Positions 1 through 8,050 of a stretch of 42,951 bases of DNA are shown here, piece by piece. The number at the start of each line of letters is the position of its first letter. The first letter of the stretch is position 1. The stretch lies in contig JAUQWO010000028.1 in assembly GCA_030835135.1 (NCBI GenBank), positions 1 to 42,951 on the forward strand. The letters run 5' to 3'. The notes beneath the pieces were generated by a model that saw nothing but the letters and a program-made list of their open reading frames with translations, had not been told where the DNA came from and did no database searches. The position numbers and the translations under genes are program-made. This stretch comes from Bacteroidota bacterium. Its GTDB lineage: Bacteria > Bacteroidota > Ignavibacteria > UBA10030 > UBA6906.

Positions 1-223
1 GTGGCCTCAGAGGCCGCCCGCGCTCCGCCAGGCGATCCTCTCCCCCTCTGCGCACACCGCCCGGTGGCGCACAGATACCCTCCATCGACCCCACCGAGAA
101 CAGCGCGCAATCACAGGCTTCAGGCAGGGTACTCTCCCAGAACATGTCGAGGTCTGCCGGCTCTCACCGCTCCCGCCGATACCGCCACACCTCTTTAGGA
201 GGAAGGCCTGAAGGCATGACTCC

Positions 224-727
224 TCAACGGGTTGTGAGCCGCCCGATAATGTCCGATCGCGCTGGATACATGGCGAGCAGCTCATCACGCCGGGCGAGAT
301 CGAAGTCGGTAAAATCAAACCCAGGAGCAACAGTGCATCCGACCAGCGAATAGCCTCGCTTCTGAGGTCCCTCGGCACCCATCCAGATCCCTCGTGGCAC
401 GGCAACAACGTACTGCTCCCCCTTCCGGGGATCCTTTCCCAGGCAGACACTCCCGTACGTCCCATCCGGATGGAGCAGGTGCAGTGTGAGCGGGACACCC
501 TCATAGAAGTGCCATAACTCATCCGAACGAAGCCTGTGGAAACGCGAGACTTCCCCCGATCGGAGGAGAAAATAGATCGATGTCACGCATGAACGCGAGC
601 CCAGATACCGCTCGGGGAGAGCGGAGGGAGCGAAGCGGTCAGCCGAGCGGAAGACTTCTCTGTACCACCCACCCTCGGGGTGCGGTTGGAGCTCCAGAGC
701 AGTGATCAGGGAGCGGATCGGGTGCAT
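224..727 (-). CDS. DUF985 cupin-fold protein
   Basis: A 167-residue protein of the DUF985 (cupin_5) family, small single-domain beta-barrel proteins related to yeast YML079w whose physiological ligand is not settled. The family's opening signature HPEGGWYREVFRS is near the N-terminus, followed by the cupin-like segment with FHRLRSDELWHFYEG and, near the C-terminus, VAPGFDFTDFDLA. Length is normal for the family. An upstream ATG at 748 is possible, but I chose 727: a TTTTG-N20-TATATTCG promoter ends three bases upstream of this ATG, so the mRNA would be leaderless and the longer form would begin inside the promoter. No partner gene is visible. Family assignment is firm, function unknown. Confidence 0.88.
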   Translation of the reverse strand: MHPIRSLITALELQPHPEGGWYREVFRSADRFAPSALPERYLGSRSCVTSIYFLLRSGEVSRFHRLRSDELWHFYEGVPLTLHLLHPDGTYGSVCLGKDPRKGEQYVVAVPRGIWMGAEGPQKRGYSLVGCTVAPGFDFTDFDLARRDELLAMYPARSDIIGRLTTR

Positions 728-730
728 ACC

Positions 731-763
731 CGAATATACGACAATCATTCGGGATGAGCAAAA
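731..763 (-). promoter_or_regulatory. Bacteroidota-like promoter of the cupin gene
   Basis: Read on the minus strand: TTTTG (763-759), 20-base spacer, TATATTCG (738-731), then GGT and the ATG at 727. Same architecture and spacer length as other promoters in this window. Transcription would start at or next to the start codon. Confidence 0.6.
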
Positions 764-765
764 GG

Positions 766-796
766 TTGTATCTCTCCTGCCGACTGACTACCTTCA
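766..796 (+). promoter_or_regulatory. Possible promoter upstream of the beta-helix gene
   Basis: TTG (766-768), 20-base spacer, TACCTTCA (789-796). It matches the TTG-N20-TAnnTT pattern seen elsewhere in the window, but the next start codon is 135 bases downstream, so the assignment to the gene at 932 is tentative. Confidence 0.3.
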
Positions 797-931
797 GTCA
801 TTCGCGATCGCAATGAACTACCCCCTTCTTTCCCGTCCTGCGAACGGATCGCCACGCATCCTGGCACCCGCTCTCCAGACCCGGAGCGGTCTTCCGTCTC
901 CGGACATCCATGGACCATCCCGTGAGTTACC

Positions 932-3163
932 ATGAGAACCCTGATCGTCTGCCTTGCTCTTCTCTGTGTCCTCCCGCTGCGCGCCGAAGAGCGGTTGTCC
1001 CCTTCCACGACGCTCTACGTCTCGCCCTCAGGGAATGATCGCTGGTCGGGTCGCCTCCCCTCACCCAACCCGACGAACACCGACGGTCCGCTGGGAACGG
1101 TACACCGCGCCCGCGCGATGGTCCGGCGTATCATGAAGTCCTCCACGGCGGGATCAGATACGGTCATCGTCTATCTCCGGGGCGGGACGTACGTTCTCGA
1201 TTCGTCGCTCACGTTCCGTGAACCGGACAGCGGAACCGAACAGCGGCCGCTCCTCTGGTCGGCGTTCCAGGGAGAGCGGGTCAGACTCACCGGCGGCCCG
1301 GCGGTGACGGGATTCACCGCCGTCACGGACAGTACCGCACGCGCGCGCATCGCTCCGGCAGTGCTGCCGCACATCGTGCAACTCGATCTTCGCGCACTCG
1401 GTATCCGCAACTATGGCACGATCACGCCGCGGGGCAATCCGGGCATGGAACTCTACGTCGATGGCGTGAGGATGCGGCTCGCGCGCTGGCCCAATGAAGA
1501 GTGGCTGCACATTGCGGACGTCCCGCAATCGGGCGATACACTCTACAATGCGGGGCTCGAACGCGAGAAGCGGTTCAACGGCGTCCCGGTGGGCAGACAC
1601 TTCGGCCGGATCACGTATGGCGATGACCGTCCATCCCGCTGGGCACCTGCCGGCGACATCCTGCTGCACGGCTACTGGACCTGGGACTGGAGCGATTCCT
1701 TTCAGAAAGTGGAGCGGATCGATACGGAACACCGCGAGATCACGATCGCGAGTCCGCACCACAACTATGGCTACACGAAGAACCAGCGGTACTACTTCCT
1801 GAACATCCTCGAGGAACTGGATACGCCGGGCGAGTGGTACCTCGACCGCACGCGCGGGATCCTTTTCCTGTACCCTGTCGCGCCGGGAAGCATGGGGACA
1901 GCCGAGGTCTCCCTCCTGGAATCCCCGCTCGTCAGGTGCGACAGCACATCGCATATCATCCTCCGCGGGATCGCCTTTGAGAACACTCGCGGCACCGGGA
2001 TCAGCATCAGCGGCGGTGAGGACATCACGGTCGATGCATGCACCTTCCGTCACCTCGGCAGCGATGCTGTCGTCGTGAACGGCGGACGCGCCCATGCGAT
2101 CCTCAACTGCGAGGTGAGCGATGTCGCACGCGGAGGCGTCCTGCTTGCGGGAGGCGACCGGCACACGCTCACGCCCGGCAGGCACCGCGTCTTCAACACG
2201 GCGGTCCATCACTACAGCACCTGGCTGCGCACGGGATCCTATGGCGTGATCCTGGACGGCGTCGGCAACACGATGGAACACTGCCTGATCCACCACGCGC
2301 CGTTTGAAGCGGTGTACATCAAGGGGAACGACCATACGGTGACGCTCTCGGAGATCCACAGTGTGATGAAGGAGTCGGGCGACGCGGGCGCGATCCACAC
2401 CGGACGCAATTGGACCTGGCGCGGCAACCGGGTGACCGACAACTATTTCCACGACCTGCAGGGACCCGGACTTCACGGCGTGATGGGTATGTACATGGAT
2501 GATTGGGCGAGCGGGTTCACCGTGACCGGCAACATCTTCTATAGGGCGGGACGGGCGACGCTGATCGGCGGCGGACGCGACAACATCGTCGAGAACAACC
2601 TGTACGTCTCCTGCAGCCCATCGGTACATCTCGACGCGCGCGGACTGAGCTGGGCGGGCTACTACTTCGACGGGACCTATACGGTTCTGTTCGATGGGCT
2701 GAAAGAAATGCGGCACGACCAGCCCCCGTACAGCACGCGGTATCCGGCGCTCGCGTCGCTCCCCGGACCGACGCAACAACTGCCGATGAACAACCGCATC
2801 GCGCGCAACATCTCCTGGGGCGGACGCTGGATGGACATCTATGACTATCTTGCCTTCAACAAATCCGTCTCGACCATCGCGGGCAACATCATCGGCGATG
2901 CGGTGGTCCTCCGCCGTCGTGCAGACGGCCAGACCGGATGGGATCCGTACTATCTCGACATCGATACGAAGGAAGGGTTCCTCGCGATCGGTGCCGGCGA
3001 CCCGCGGTGCGCAGAAGAATTCCCGGGCAATGTGTTCGTCACGACACCTCCGGTCCTCTTCGATCCCGAACGGCGCACGGTGACGATCCCGGAAGACTCG
3101 CCTGCCCGGTCGGCCGGCTTCGTGCCTCTGCGTTTCGGTGAAATGGGCCTTCTCCGCCGCTAG
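932..3163 (+). CDS. Secreted right-handed parallel beta-helix protein
   Basis: A 743-residue exported protein with a signal peptide of about 19 residues ending near LRAEE. The segment LYVSPSGNDRWSGRLPSP followed by GPLGTVHRARAMVR is the N-terminal signature of large secreted right-handed beta-helix proteins with polysaccharide-lyase or glycosidase folds. The middle (about residues 330-560) has the repeated short hydrophobic rungs of a beta-helix, for example ILRGIAFENTRGTGISISGG, ILNCEVSDVARGGVLLAGG and TVTLSEIHSVMKESGDAG. It probably acts on polysaccharide outside the cell or in the periplasm; substrate and catalytic residues cannot be named from sequence alone. There is no T9SS tail, so the protein is probably periplasmic or exported by another route. 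Confidence 0.85.
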   Translation: MRTLIVCLALLCVLPLRAEERLSPSTTLYVSPSGNDRWSGRLPSPNPTNTDGPLGTVHRARAMVRRIMKSSTAGSDTVIVYLRGGTYVLDSSLTFREPDSGTEQRPLLWSAFQGERVRLTGGPAVTGFTAVTDSTARARIAPAVLPHIVQLDLRALGIRNYGTITPRGNPGMELYVDGVRMRLARWPNEEWLHIADVPQSGDTLYNAGLEREKRFNGVPVGRHFGRITYGDDRPSRWAPAGDILLHGYWTWDWSDSFQKVERIDTEHREITIASPHHNYGYTKNQRYYFLNILEELDTPGEWYLDRTRGILFLYPVAPGSMGTAEVSLLESPLVRCDSTSHIILRGIAFENTRGTGISISGGEDITVDACTFRHLGSDAVVVNGGRAHAILNCEVSDVARGGVLLAGGDRHTLTPGRHRVFNTAVHHYSTWLRTGSYGVILDGVGNTMEHCLIHHAPFEAVYIKGNDHTVTLSEIHSVMKESGDAGAIHTGRNWTWRGNRVTDNYFHDLQGPGLHGVMGMYMDDWASGFTVTGNIFYRAGRATLIGGGRDNIVENNLYVSCSPSVHLDARGLSWAGYYFDGTYTVLFDGLKEMRHDQPPYSTRYPALASLPGPTQQLPMNNRIARNISWGGRWMDIYDYLAFNKSVSTIAGNIIGDAVVLRRRADGQTGWDPYYLDIDTKEGFLAIGAGDPRCAEEFPGNVFVTTPPVLFDPERRTVTIPEDSPARSAGFVPLRFGEMGLLRR

Positions 3164-3198
3164 ACACCGATTCACCGATGTAGTCACATCATACTCAC

Positions 3199-3220
3199 TT
3201 CTGCAGCCGTGTGTGCAGAA
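3199..3220. terminator. Small hairpin after the beta-helix gene
   Basis: TTCTGCA and TGCAGAA form a 7-bp stem around an 8-base loop, 36 bases after the stop codon of the beta-helix gene. There is no T-run, so termination is only a suggestion. Confidence 0.3.
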
Positions 3221-3267
3221 ATGATAGTGTGACCCATGTCATTTCTACAAAATGTGACGGCCCGCAC

Positions 3268-3298
3268 TTCCTTCCCCCCCGTTTCCGCGTTATATTAG
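3268..3298 (+). promoter_or_regulatory. Probable promoter of the HEYGH metalloprotease gene
   Basis: TTC (3268-3270), 20-base spacer, TATATTAG (3291-3298). The -7 box is as good as others in the window; the upstream element is TTC rather than TTG. It implies a leader of about 80 bases before the ATG at 3386. Confidence 0.45.
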
Positions 3299-3385
3299 TG
3301 CACGATCGGACGCCACTCTCCCTCCCCTATGGACAGAGTCCGATCATCGGAAACAGCAGCACACGCCATCACAAGCACAGAACTC

Positions 3386-5359
3386 ATGGACATGACAACG
3401 ACGACGAACCGCATCGCGCATTCCGCACTGGTGATCGCACTGGTGGTGGCGTGTGGCAGCATCGGACTCGCCGGCGACGGAAGCACGCTGTACTACACCG
3501 CTTCCGCGAAGACCGACGGCCGTGGCGTCGTCCGTTCGCTCTATAATGTCCGGAGCCTCGCGAAGTCCGGCAGTGCGGCAAGCGCCGCACGGTCGTTCCT
3601 CTCGGCCCATACCACTGCACTCGGCATCGGCAACGTCACGCTCGGCACAGAACAGACGGTGATCGCCCCGGGTGGGGCGCATGTGCGCATCGCCCAGGTC
3701 CACCGCGGCATTCCTGTGTATGGAGCAGGCGTGTCCGTCGCCACCAACGCGGCACATCAGGTGACCATGGTCAGCAACGCAACGATCGCCGATATCGAGG
3801 TCGCCACCGCGCCGCAGTTCGACGCGCAGCGCGCCGTGATCCTTGCGCGCGCCGCACTGCACACCGGCGACCGTGCGATCGGCTCCCCCGACTCCGCCTC
3901 CCTCGTGGTGTTCCGTGCCGCCGATGGGAGTGACCATCTTGCCTACCGCGTGACGATCACGCGCGAAGAACCTGCGGGCGATTGGGAACTGATCCTGGAC
4001 GCAGAATCCGGTGCGATCCTCCAGCAGCAGGATATGTTCGTCAAGTATGAAGAAGGCCAGCGCGTCCGGGGCAGCGGCATGGTCTACGTGACCGACCCGT
4101 TGAGCTCCGCGCGTCAGGCGTACGGTGCGAACGGATTCGTCGATGCCGGCGACACCGACTCTGATTCGCTCAATGCCTACCGCACGCGCGTCGGGCTCGA
4201 CTCTGTCACGTATACGGGTGGGCAGTTCGTCCTGCAGGGACCGTATTGCACGCTTGCGGATATCGAGATGCCCATCGATTCGATGTTCTCGGCAGCGACC
4301 CCCGATGGATTCGATTTCACGCGCTCGCAGCAGGGTTTCGAAGCGGTGAACGCATTCTATCATATCACCGCATCGTACCGCCGCCTGCTGGACCTCGGCT
4401 TCTCCTCGGACCGCCTCGCCGCGATCCGCGTGGACCCGCACGGCTTCCAGGGGCAGGACAACTCGCACTTCAGCCCGACGGGCAACTGGGTGTCGTTCGG
4501 CACGGGCGGGGTCGATGATGCAGAGGATGCCGACGTGATCTGGCATGAATACGGCCACGCGATCCAGTATGCCTTTGCACCCACCTGGGGCGGCGGCGAA
4601 TGCGCGGCACTCGGCGAAGGGTATGCGGATTACTGGGCGGCGTCGTTCTCCCGCTCCGCCGGTGCGTGGACTGCCGCTGATGCCCAGTTCAACTGGGTGT
4701 ACAAGTGGGACGGACACAACGAGTTCTGGGGTGGCCGGAAGCTGAACGACGCCCGCACGTATCCGTTCGGCACGCTCTCCGCCCACACCGCCGGACAGAT
4801 CTGGTCATCGGCATTGATGTCGATCTGGAACGATCTCGGCCGCGACGTGACGGACCGCCTTGTCCTGAAGAGCCTCCTGTATCTCGGCTACGGCGCGACG
4901 GCAGTGGACGCGGCGCATGCGATGCTGCAGGCCGACCGCGATCTCTACAACGGCGTGCACATCGCGACACTGGTGCACTGGCTGGGCAGCGTCAAACACT
5001 TCATCGATCCGTCGATCGCCGGAGGATCGGCCACGGACGTCGAGGATGACACCGTCATGCCGCAGTCGTTCGGGCTGGCGCAGAACTATCCGAATCCGTT
5101 CAACCCGACCACGGCGCTGCCCTTCACGCTGGCATCTGCCGCCCGCGTGCGGCTGGCCATCTACAACGTCCTCGGACAGGAGATCGCGGTGGTCGCCGAT
5201 GCGGACTACGCAGCGGGTGCACACACCGCACAGTGGAATGCATCGAATCAGGCGGGGACAGCGGTGAGTTCCAGCATGTACATCGCGCGCCTCACGGTCG
5301 TGCCGGCGGCGGGTGGTGAGCCGATGACCTTCACGCGCAAAATGGTCCTGATGCGCTGA
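3386..5359 (+). CDS. Secreted zinc metalloprotease (fungalysin/thermolysin-like) with T9SS sorting domain
   Basis: A 657-residue exported gluzincin-type protease. The start chosen (MDMTTTTNR) gives a clean signal peptide; an in-frame ATG at 3329 would put a non-signal segment in front. An FTP/PepSY-like propeptide occupies about residues 30-230 (VHRGIPVYGAGVSV, VILARAALHTGD). The zinc site is H387-E-Y-G-H391, with E411 in GEGYADYW as likely third ligand, 20 residues after the second His as in M4/M36 peptidases. A C-terminal sorting domain starts at about residue 566 with QNYPNPFNPTT and runs to the end, so the protein should be secreted by a type IX system. It converges with the HD-domain gene only four bases downstream. 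Confidence 0.88.
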   Translation: MDMTTTTNRIAHSALVIALVVACGSIGLAGDGSTLYYTASAKTDGRGVVRSLYNVRSLAKSGSAASAARSFLSAHTTALGIGNVTLGTEQTVIAPGGAHVRIAQVHRGIPVYGAGVSVATNAAHQVTMVSNATIADIEVATAPQFDAQRAVILARAALHTGDRAIGSPDSASLVVFRAADGSDHLAYRVTITREEPAGDWELILDAESGAILQQQDMFVKYEEGQRVRGSGMVYVTDPLSSARQAYGANGFVDAGDTDSDSLNAYRTRVGLDSVTYTGGQFVLQGPYCTLADIEMPIDSMFSAATPDGFDFTRSQQGFEAVNAFYHITASYRRLLDLGFSSDRLAAIRVDPHGFQGQDNSHFSPTGNWVSFGTGGVDDAEDADVIWHEYGHAIQYAFAPTWGGGECAALGEGYADYWAASFSRSAGAWTAADAQFNWVYKWDGHNEFWGGRKLNDARTYPFGTLSAHTAGQIWSSALMSIWNDLGRDVTDRLVLKSLLYLGYGATAVDAAHAMLQADRDLYNGVHIATLVHWLGSVKHFIDPSIAGGSATDVEDDTVMPQSFGLAQNYPNPFNPTTALPFTLASAARVRLAIYNVLGQEIAVVADADYAAGAHTAQWNASNQAGTAVSSSMYIARLTVVPAAGGEPMTFTRKMVLMR

Positions 5360-5363
5360 CGCG

Positions 5364-6161
5364 CTACGCCTCTTCCCGGAGGCGACGTGCCAGCACGGCG
5401 GCGACCGTGGCATATGCGGCGTCGGCAGCGGGCACATCCGGCAACGCCGCGCGCAGTTTCTCCAGATACTTCCTCCGTCGAACCGCCTTCAGCGTCGGCA
5501 CGAAATTCATATCGTACACCCACCCCATCTGGAGCAGCTTGAAATCGTTCTGATTCCGCAGGTGCGCGCTGCGCACGATGCGCCCAGCCAGCAGGTCGGC
5601 CAGCACTTCCGGCGTGAAGTCGCTCGACTCCCGGAGGCCGACCGCGATCGCATGATTCTTCTTGTCCGGGTGCGCGTTGTAGTAATTGATCACCAGGCGC
5701 AGGATATCCAGCTTGTCCGCATCCCGCATCAGCCGTGAGAACAGCAGGACCTCGGGGTTCGTCACCCCCGGGGGTATCTGCGGCAGGTTGTGGTACGCGA
5801 TCGCGCGGCGGATGATGCTCCTGTCGTGCGGCGTGAAGCGGTCGAGCACCGACTTCTTCCGGAGGATCGCAAGGGTGAGCTTCGCGTGGTTCTCCGACTG
5901 TGCGTCGGAGAACGTGCGGTGGCGGCGGTACTGCTCGAACCTCCCGACGTCGTGCAGCAGCACGATCGTCCCGATCATGCGCAGCGACGCGGCATCGAGG
6001 CCGATGCCGCGGGCAACCATCAGCGCTTCGCGGCCGACCCGCGCCGTGTGGGTATCCTTCAACCGCATGTTGCGCCGCAGATCGGCATCACCCGTCATGT
6101 ACTCCGCGACGTGGTCCGTGAACCACGCACGGAGCCAGCGCACATCCTGCACCGTGACCAT
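5364..6161 (-). CDS. HD-domain metal-dependent phosphohydrolase
   Basis: A 265-residue cytoplasmic protein with an HD phosphohydrolase core. Visible metal-binding elements are His38 in KDTHTARVG, the His70-Asp71 doublet in LLHDVGRFEQY, His92 in SENHAKL, and a later Asp in RDADKLDIL. The sequence TFSDAQSENHAKL is typical of stand-alone bacterial HD proteins predicted to cleave nucleotides or phosphoesters; the substrate is unknown. Its ATG follows the stop of the upstream TPR gene with no gap, so the two are co-transcribed and probably translationally coupled. No sensor or GGDEF-like partner domain is present. Confidence 0.85.
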   Translation of the reverse strand: MVTVQDVRWLRAWFTDHVAEYMTGDADLRRNMRLKDTHTARVGREALMVARGIGLDAASLRMIGTIVLLHDVGRFEQYRRHRTFSDAQSENHAKLTLAILRKKSVLDRFTPHDRSIIRRAIAYHNLPQIPPGVTNPEVLLFSRLMRDADKLDILRLVINYYNAHPDKKNHAIAVGLRESSDFTPEVLADLLAGRIVRSAHLRNQNDFKLLQMGWVYDMNFVPTLKAVRRRKYLEKLRAALPDVPAADAAYATVAAVLARRLREEA

Positions 6162-6905
6162 CTACTCATCCTCCCCGAGTTCGCGGATGAACGTCAACGC
6201 CTTCTCCCGGCGGGGCCGGTCGATCGCGGTACGGACCTCCAGCGCTGCAGCCTCGCGGAACATGCGACGGGCCTCACCTTGCCGGCCCTGATCGAGATAC
6301 ACCACGCCGAGTTCATAGCGGTGACGCATGATCTCCGGGGCCAGCCGGATCGCCGTCTTCAGCGCTTCCTCCGCTTCAGTAAAACCGCCCCGCGGGATAC
6401 TCCCGAGCAGGATGGATGCGAGCTGGCGCTTCACCCAGCCAACGTTCCCGAGTGCCCGGAAGAATGAGCCCCGGATCGACCACGCGGCGTCATTCGACGG
6501 GTCCAGCCGGATCGCCGCATCCGTGGCGCTGACAAGTTCCTGCGCGATGCGCACCTGGTCCGACATGCCCGCATCGAGTGCCTGGTAGCCGAGGGCCCCG
6601 GCGAGCCAGGTGTAGCCCTCGGTCATCGTCGAATCGATCTGGATGCACCGGCGCGCCGCTTCCTCTCCCTGTGCCAGCAGCGACTGCCTCTTCGCCGGGT
6701 CCTCTTCCACCTCGGCCATGCACACCGTAACACGGGCCAGTCGCCAGAGAATGTGCCGGTCATGCGGTGCTGCCGACAACCCCTCGCGATACGCTTCCAC
6801 CGCATCCGTGTACGCGATGCGGGCGAACGCCGCATCGCCGCGGTTCATCGCAACGAGGGGGTCACTGCCGAGGGAGAGTACCAGACCGATCAGAGCTACC
6901 ACCAC
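6162..6905 (-). CDS. Exported TPR-repeat protein
   Basis: About 247 residues: an N-terminal signal peptide (VVALIGLVLSLGSDPLVA) followed by a helical-repeat domain with TPR-like units such as GDAAFARIAYTDAVEAYREG and a C-terminal pair around AEEALKTAIRLAPEIMRHRY. It resembles outer-membrane-associated TPR scaffold proteins. The ORF extends back to an ATG at 7073, but that would cross its own promoter and add a non-signal segment. An AGGAGG at 6917-6912 precedes a run of GTG codons at 6908, 6905 and 6902, so the start is GTG at 6905 (spacing 6) or 6902 (spacing 9). Its stop abuts the HD-domain gene. Role unknown, probably envelope-related. Confidence 0.75.
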   Translation of the reverse strand: MVVALIGLVLSLGSDPLVAMNRGDAAFARIAYTDAVEAYREGLSAAPHDRHILWRLARVTVCMAEVEEDPAKRQSLLAQGEEAARRCIQIDSTMTEGYTWLAGALGYQALDAGMSDQVRIAQELVSATDAAIRLDPSNDAAWSIRGSFFRALGNVGWVKRQLASILLGSIPRGGFTEAEEALKTAIRLAPEIMRHRYELGVVYLDQGRQGEARRMFREAAALEVRTAIDRPRREKALTFIRELGEDE

Positions 6906-6931
6906 CACCGACCTCCTGACTAATGGGGTTG

Positions 6932-6962
6932 ACAATGTACGGACATCCGGAGGGACAAACAA
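6932..6962 (-). promoter_or_regulatory. Promoter of the TPR/HD gene pair
   Basis: Minus strand: TTG (6962-6960), 20-base spacer, TACATTGT (6939-6932), followed about 15 bases later by the AGGAGG of the TPR gene. It lies back-to-back with the PAP2 promoter. Confidence 0.5.
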
Positions 6963-6989
6963 GCGCGCCCTCCTCCGGCCCGCTGGTGC

Positions 6990-7020
6990 TTGGCACTCTG
7001 ACGAAATTGTCGTATGTTCC
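6990..7020 (+). promoter_or_regulatory. Promoter of the PAP2 gene, leaderless start
   Basis: TTG (6990-6992), 20-base spacer, TATGTTCC (7013-7020), then four bases and the ATG at 7025. The geometry implies a leaderless mRNA and fixes the start codon. Confidence 0.5.
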
Positions 7021-7024
7021 AAGC

Positions 7025-8002
7025 ATGTTCCAGACCGACATCCACCGGTGGCTGCAATCGTTCGGCACGCCATTCCTCGACCTGCTGATGCGCGGGATCA
7101 GCATCGCCGGCGAGGAAGAATTCCTGGCCCTCATCATGCTCGCCGTGATCTTCGGATCCGAACGCAGGCGCGGATTCCTCCTGACGCAGGTGCTGCTGTG
7201 GACGGCGATCGTGACAGCGATCCTGAAGGATACCCTTGCCCTTCCCCGCCCGGTCGACGTCGACGCGGCCGTCCGCGATGTCGCTGGCGAACGGAATGTT
7301 CCCACGCCGTACAACGGACGCGGGGCCACCGGGTTCCTGGATGTGCTGCCGGCCGACGTCGTCGCGTATTTCCGCTCGATGCCTCATCTCTCCTTTGGCT
7401 TCCCCTCCGGACATTGCAGCACCACGATCGGCGTGAGCGGCTCCGCGGCGATCCTCTGGAGGAAACCATGGCTCCTCTTCACAACAGCAGCCCTGATGGT
7501 CCTGATGCCCCTCTCGCGCATGTACCTGGGCAGGCATTTCCTTGCCGATGTCCTGGGTGGCGTGGTCCTCGGCCTCCTGGCCGTTCTCGTCGTGATCATG
7601 ATCCAACGCGATGCGCCCACAGCGCGTCCGCCGGGATTCATCCGCGTTCTCAACGTGATCGCCCTCTTTGCGCTGCCGGCACTCTGCATCATCCTCTTCC
7701 CGGGTGCTCCCGCGGATGAAGCCGCGATGCTCGTTGGTGTCAACCTCGGAGAAGCGTGGACCGACCGCATGCTCCCGCAACCGGTCCGTCCTGCGGGGCG
7801 ATGGACACGGATACTCCATGTTGCGATCGCCCTCATCGCCTTCATTGCGTTCGTGGCGGGCCTTCGGGCGCTCGTTCACATGATCCCCGGGATCGGAGTT
7901 GCCGGGAACACGGCAAGCAGGCTGCTCGCACCCTGCGGTGCGATCGTCCTGGCATCATGGATCATCGACAATCTCGGCCGCGGAAAACGCTCGATACCGT
8001 AA
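7025..8002 (+). CDS. PAP2-family membrane phosphatase
   Basis: A 325-residue integral membrane protein of the type 2 phosphatidic acid phosphatase family. All three parts of the PAP2 signature are visible: KDTLALPRP (K-x6-RP), FPSGHCSTT (PSGH) and SRMYLGRHFLADVLGG (SR-x5-H-x3-D). Hydrophobic helices surround the motifs and continue to the C-terminus (ALFALPALCIILFPG, IALIAFIAFVAGL), where the protein is longer than minimal family members. Likely substrates are lipid phosphates or undecaprenyl pyrophosphate at the outer face of the inner membrane. In-frame ATGs at 6923 and 6935 were rejected because the promoter at 6990-7020 lies downstream of them. The S9 peptidase gene follows 48 bases later on the same strand. 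Confidence 0.88.
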   Translation: MFQTDIHRWLQSFGTPFLDLLMRGISIAGEEEFLALIMLAVIFGSERRRGFLLTQVLLWTAIVTAILKDTLALPRPVDVDAAVRDVAGERNVPTPYNGRGATGFLDVLPADVVAYFRSMPHLSFGFPSGHCSTTIGVSGSAAILWRKPWLLFTTAALMVLMPLSRMYLGRHFLADVLGGVVLGLLAVLVVIMIQRDAPTARPPGFIRVLNVIALFALPALCIILFPGAPADEAAMLVGVNLGEAWTDRMLPQPVRPAGRWTRILHVAIALIAFIAFVAGLRALVHMIPGIGVAGNTASRLLAPCGAIVLASWIIDNLGRGKRSIP

Positions 8003-8050
8003 GATCTAACTATTTGTCATAACACATGTTAACCATCAGGATGGCATGTC

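Noticed and set aside
1-223. Open frame at the left edge (1-198, plus)
   Set aside because: Pro/Arg/Thr-rich with no motif, no ribosome-binding site and no promoter; nothing else is visible in this edge segment.
1154-3187. 677-codon minus-strand open frame opposite the beta-helix gene
   Set aside because: A shadow of a GC-rich gene: composition dominated by Arg, Val, Asp and Ala and no recognisable motif; the plus-strand gene has a signal peptide and family signatures.
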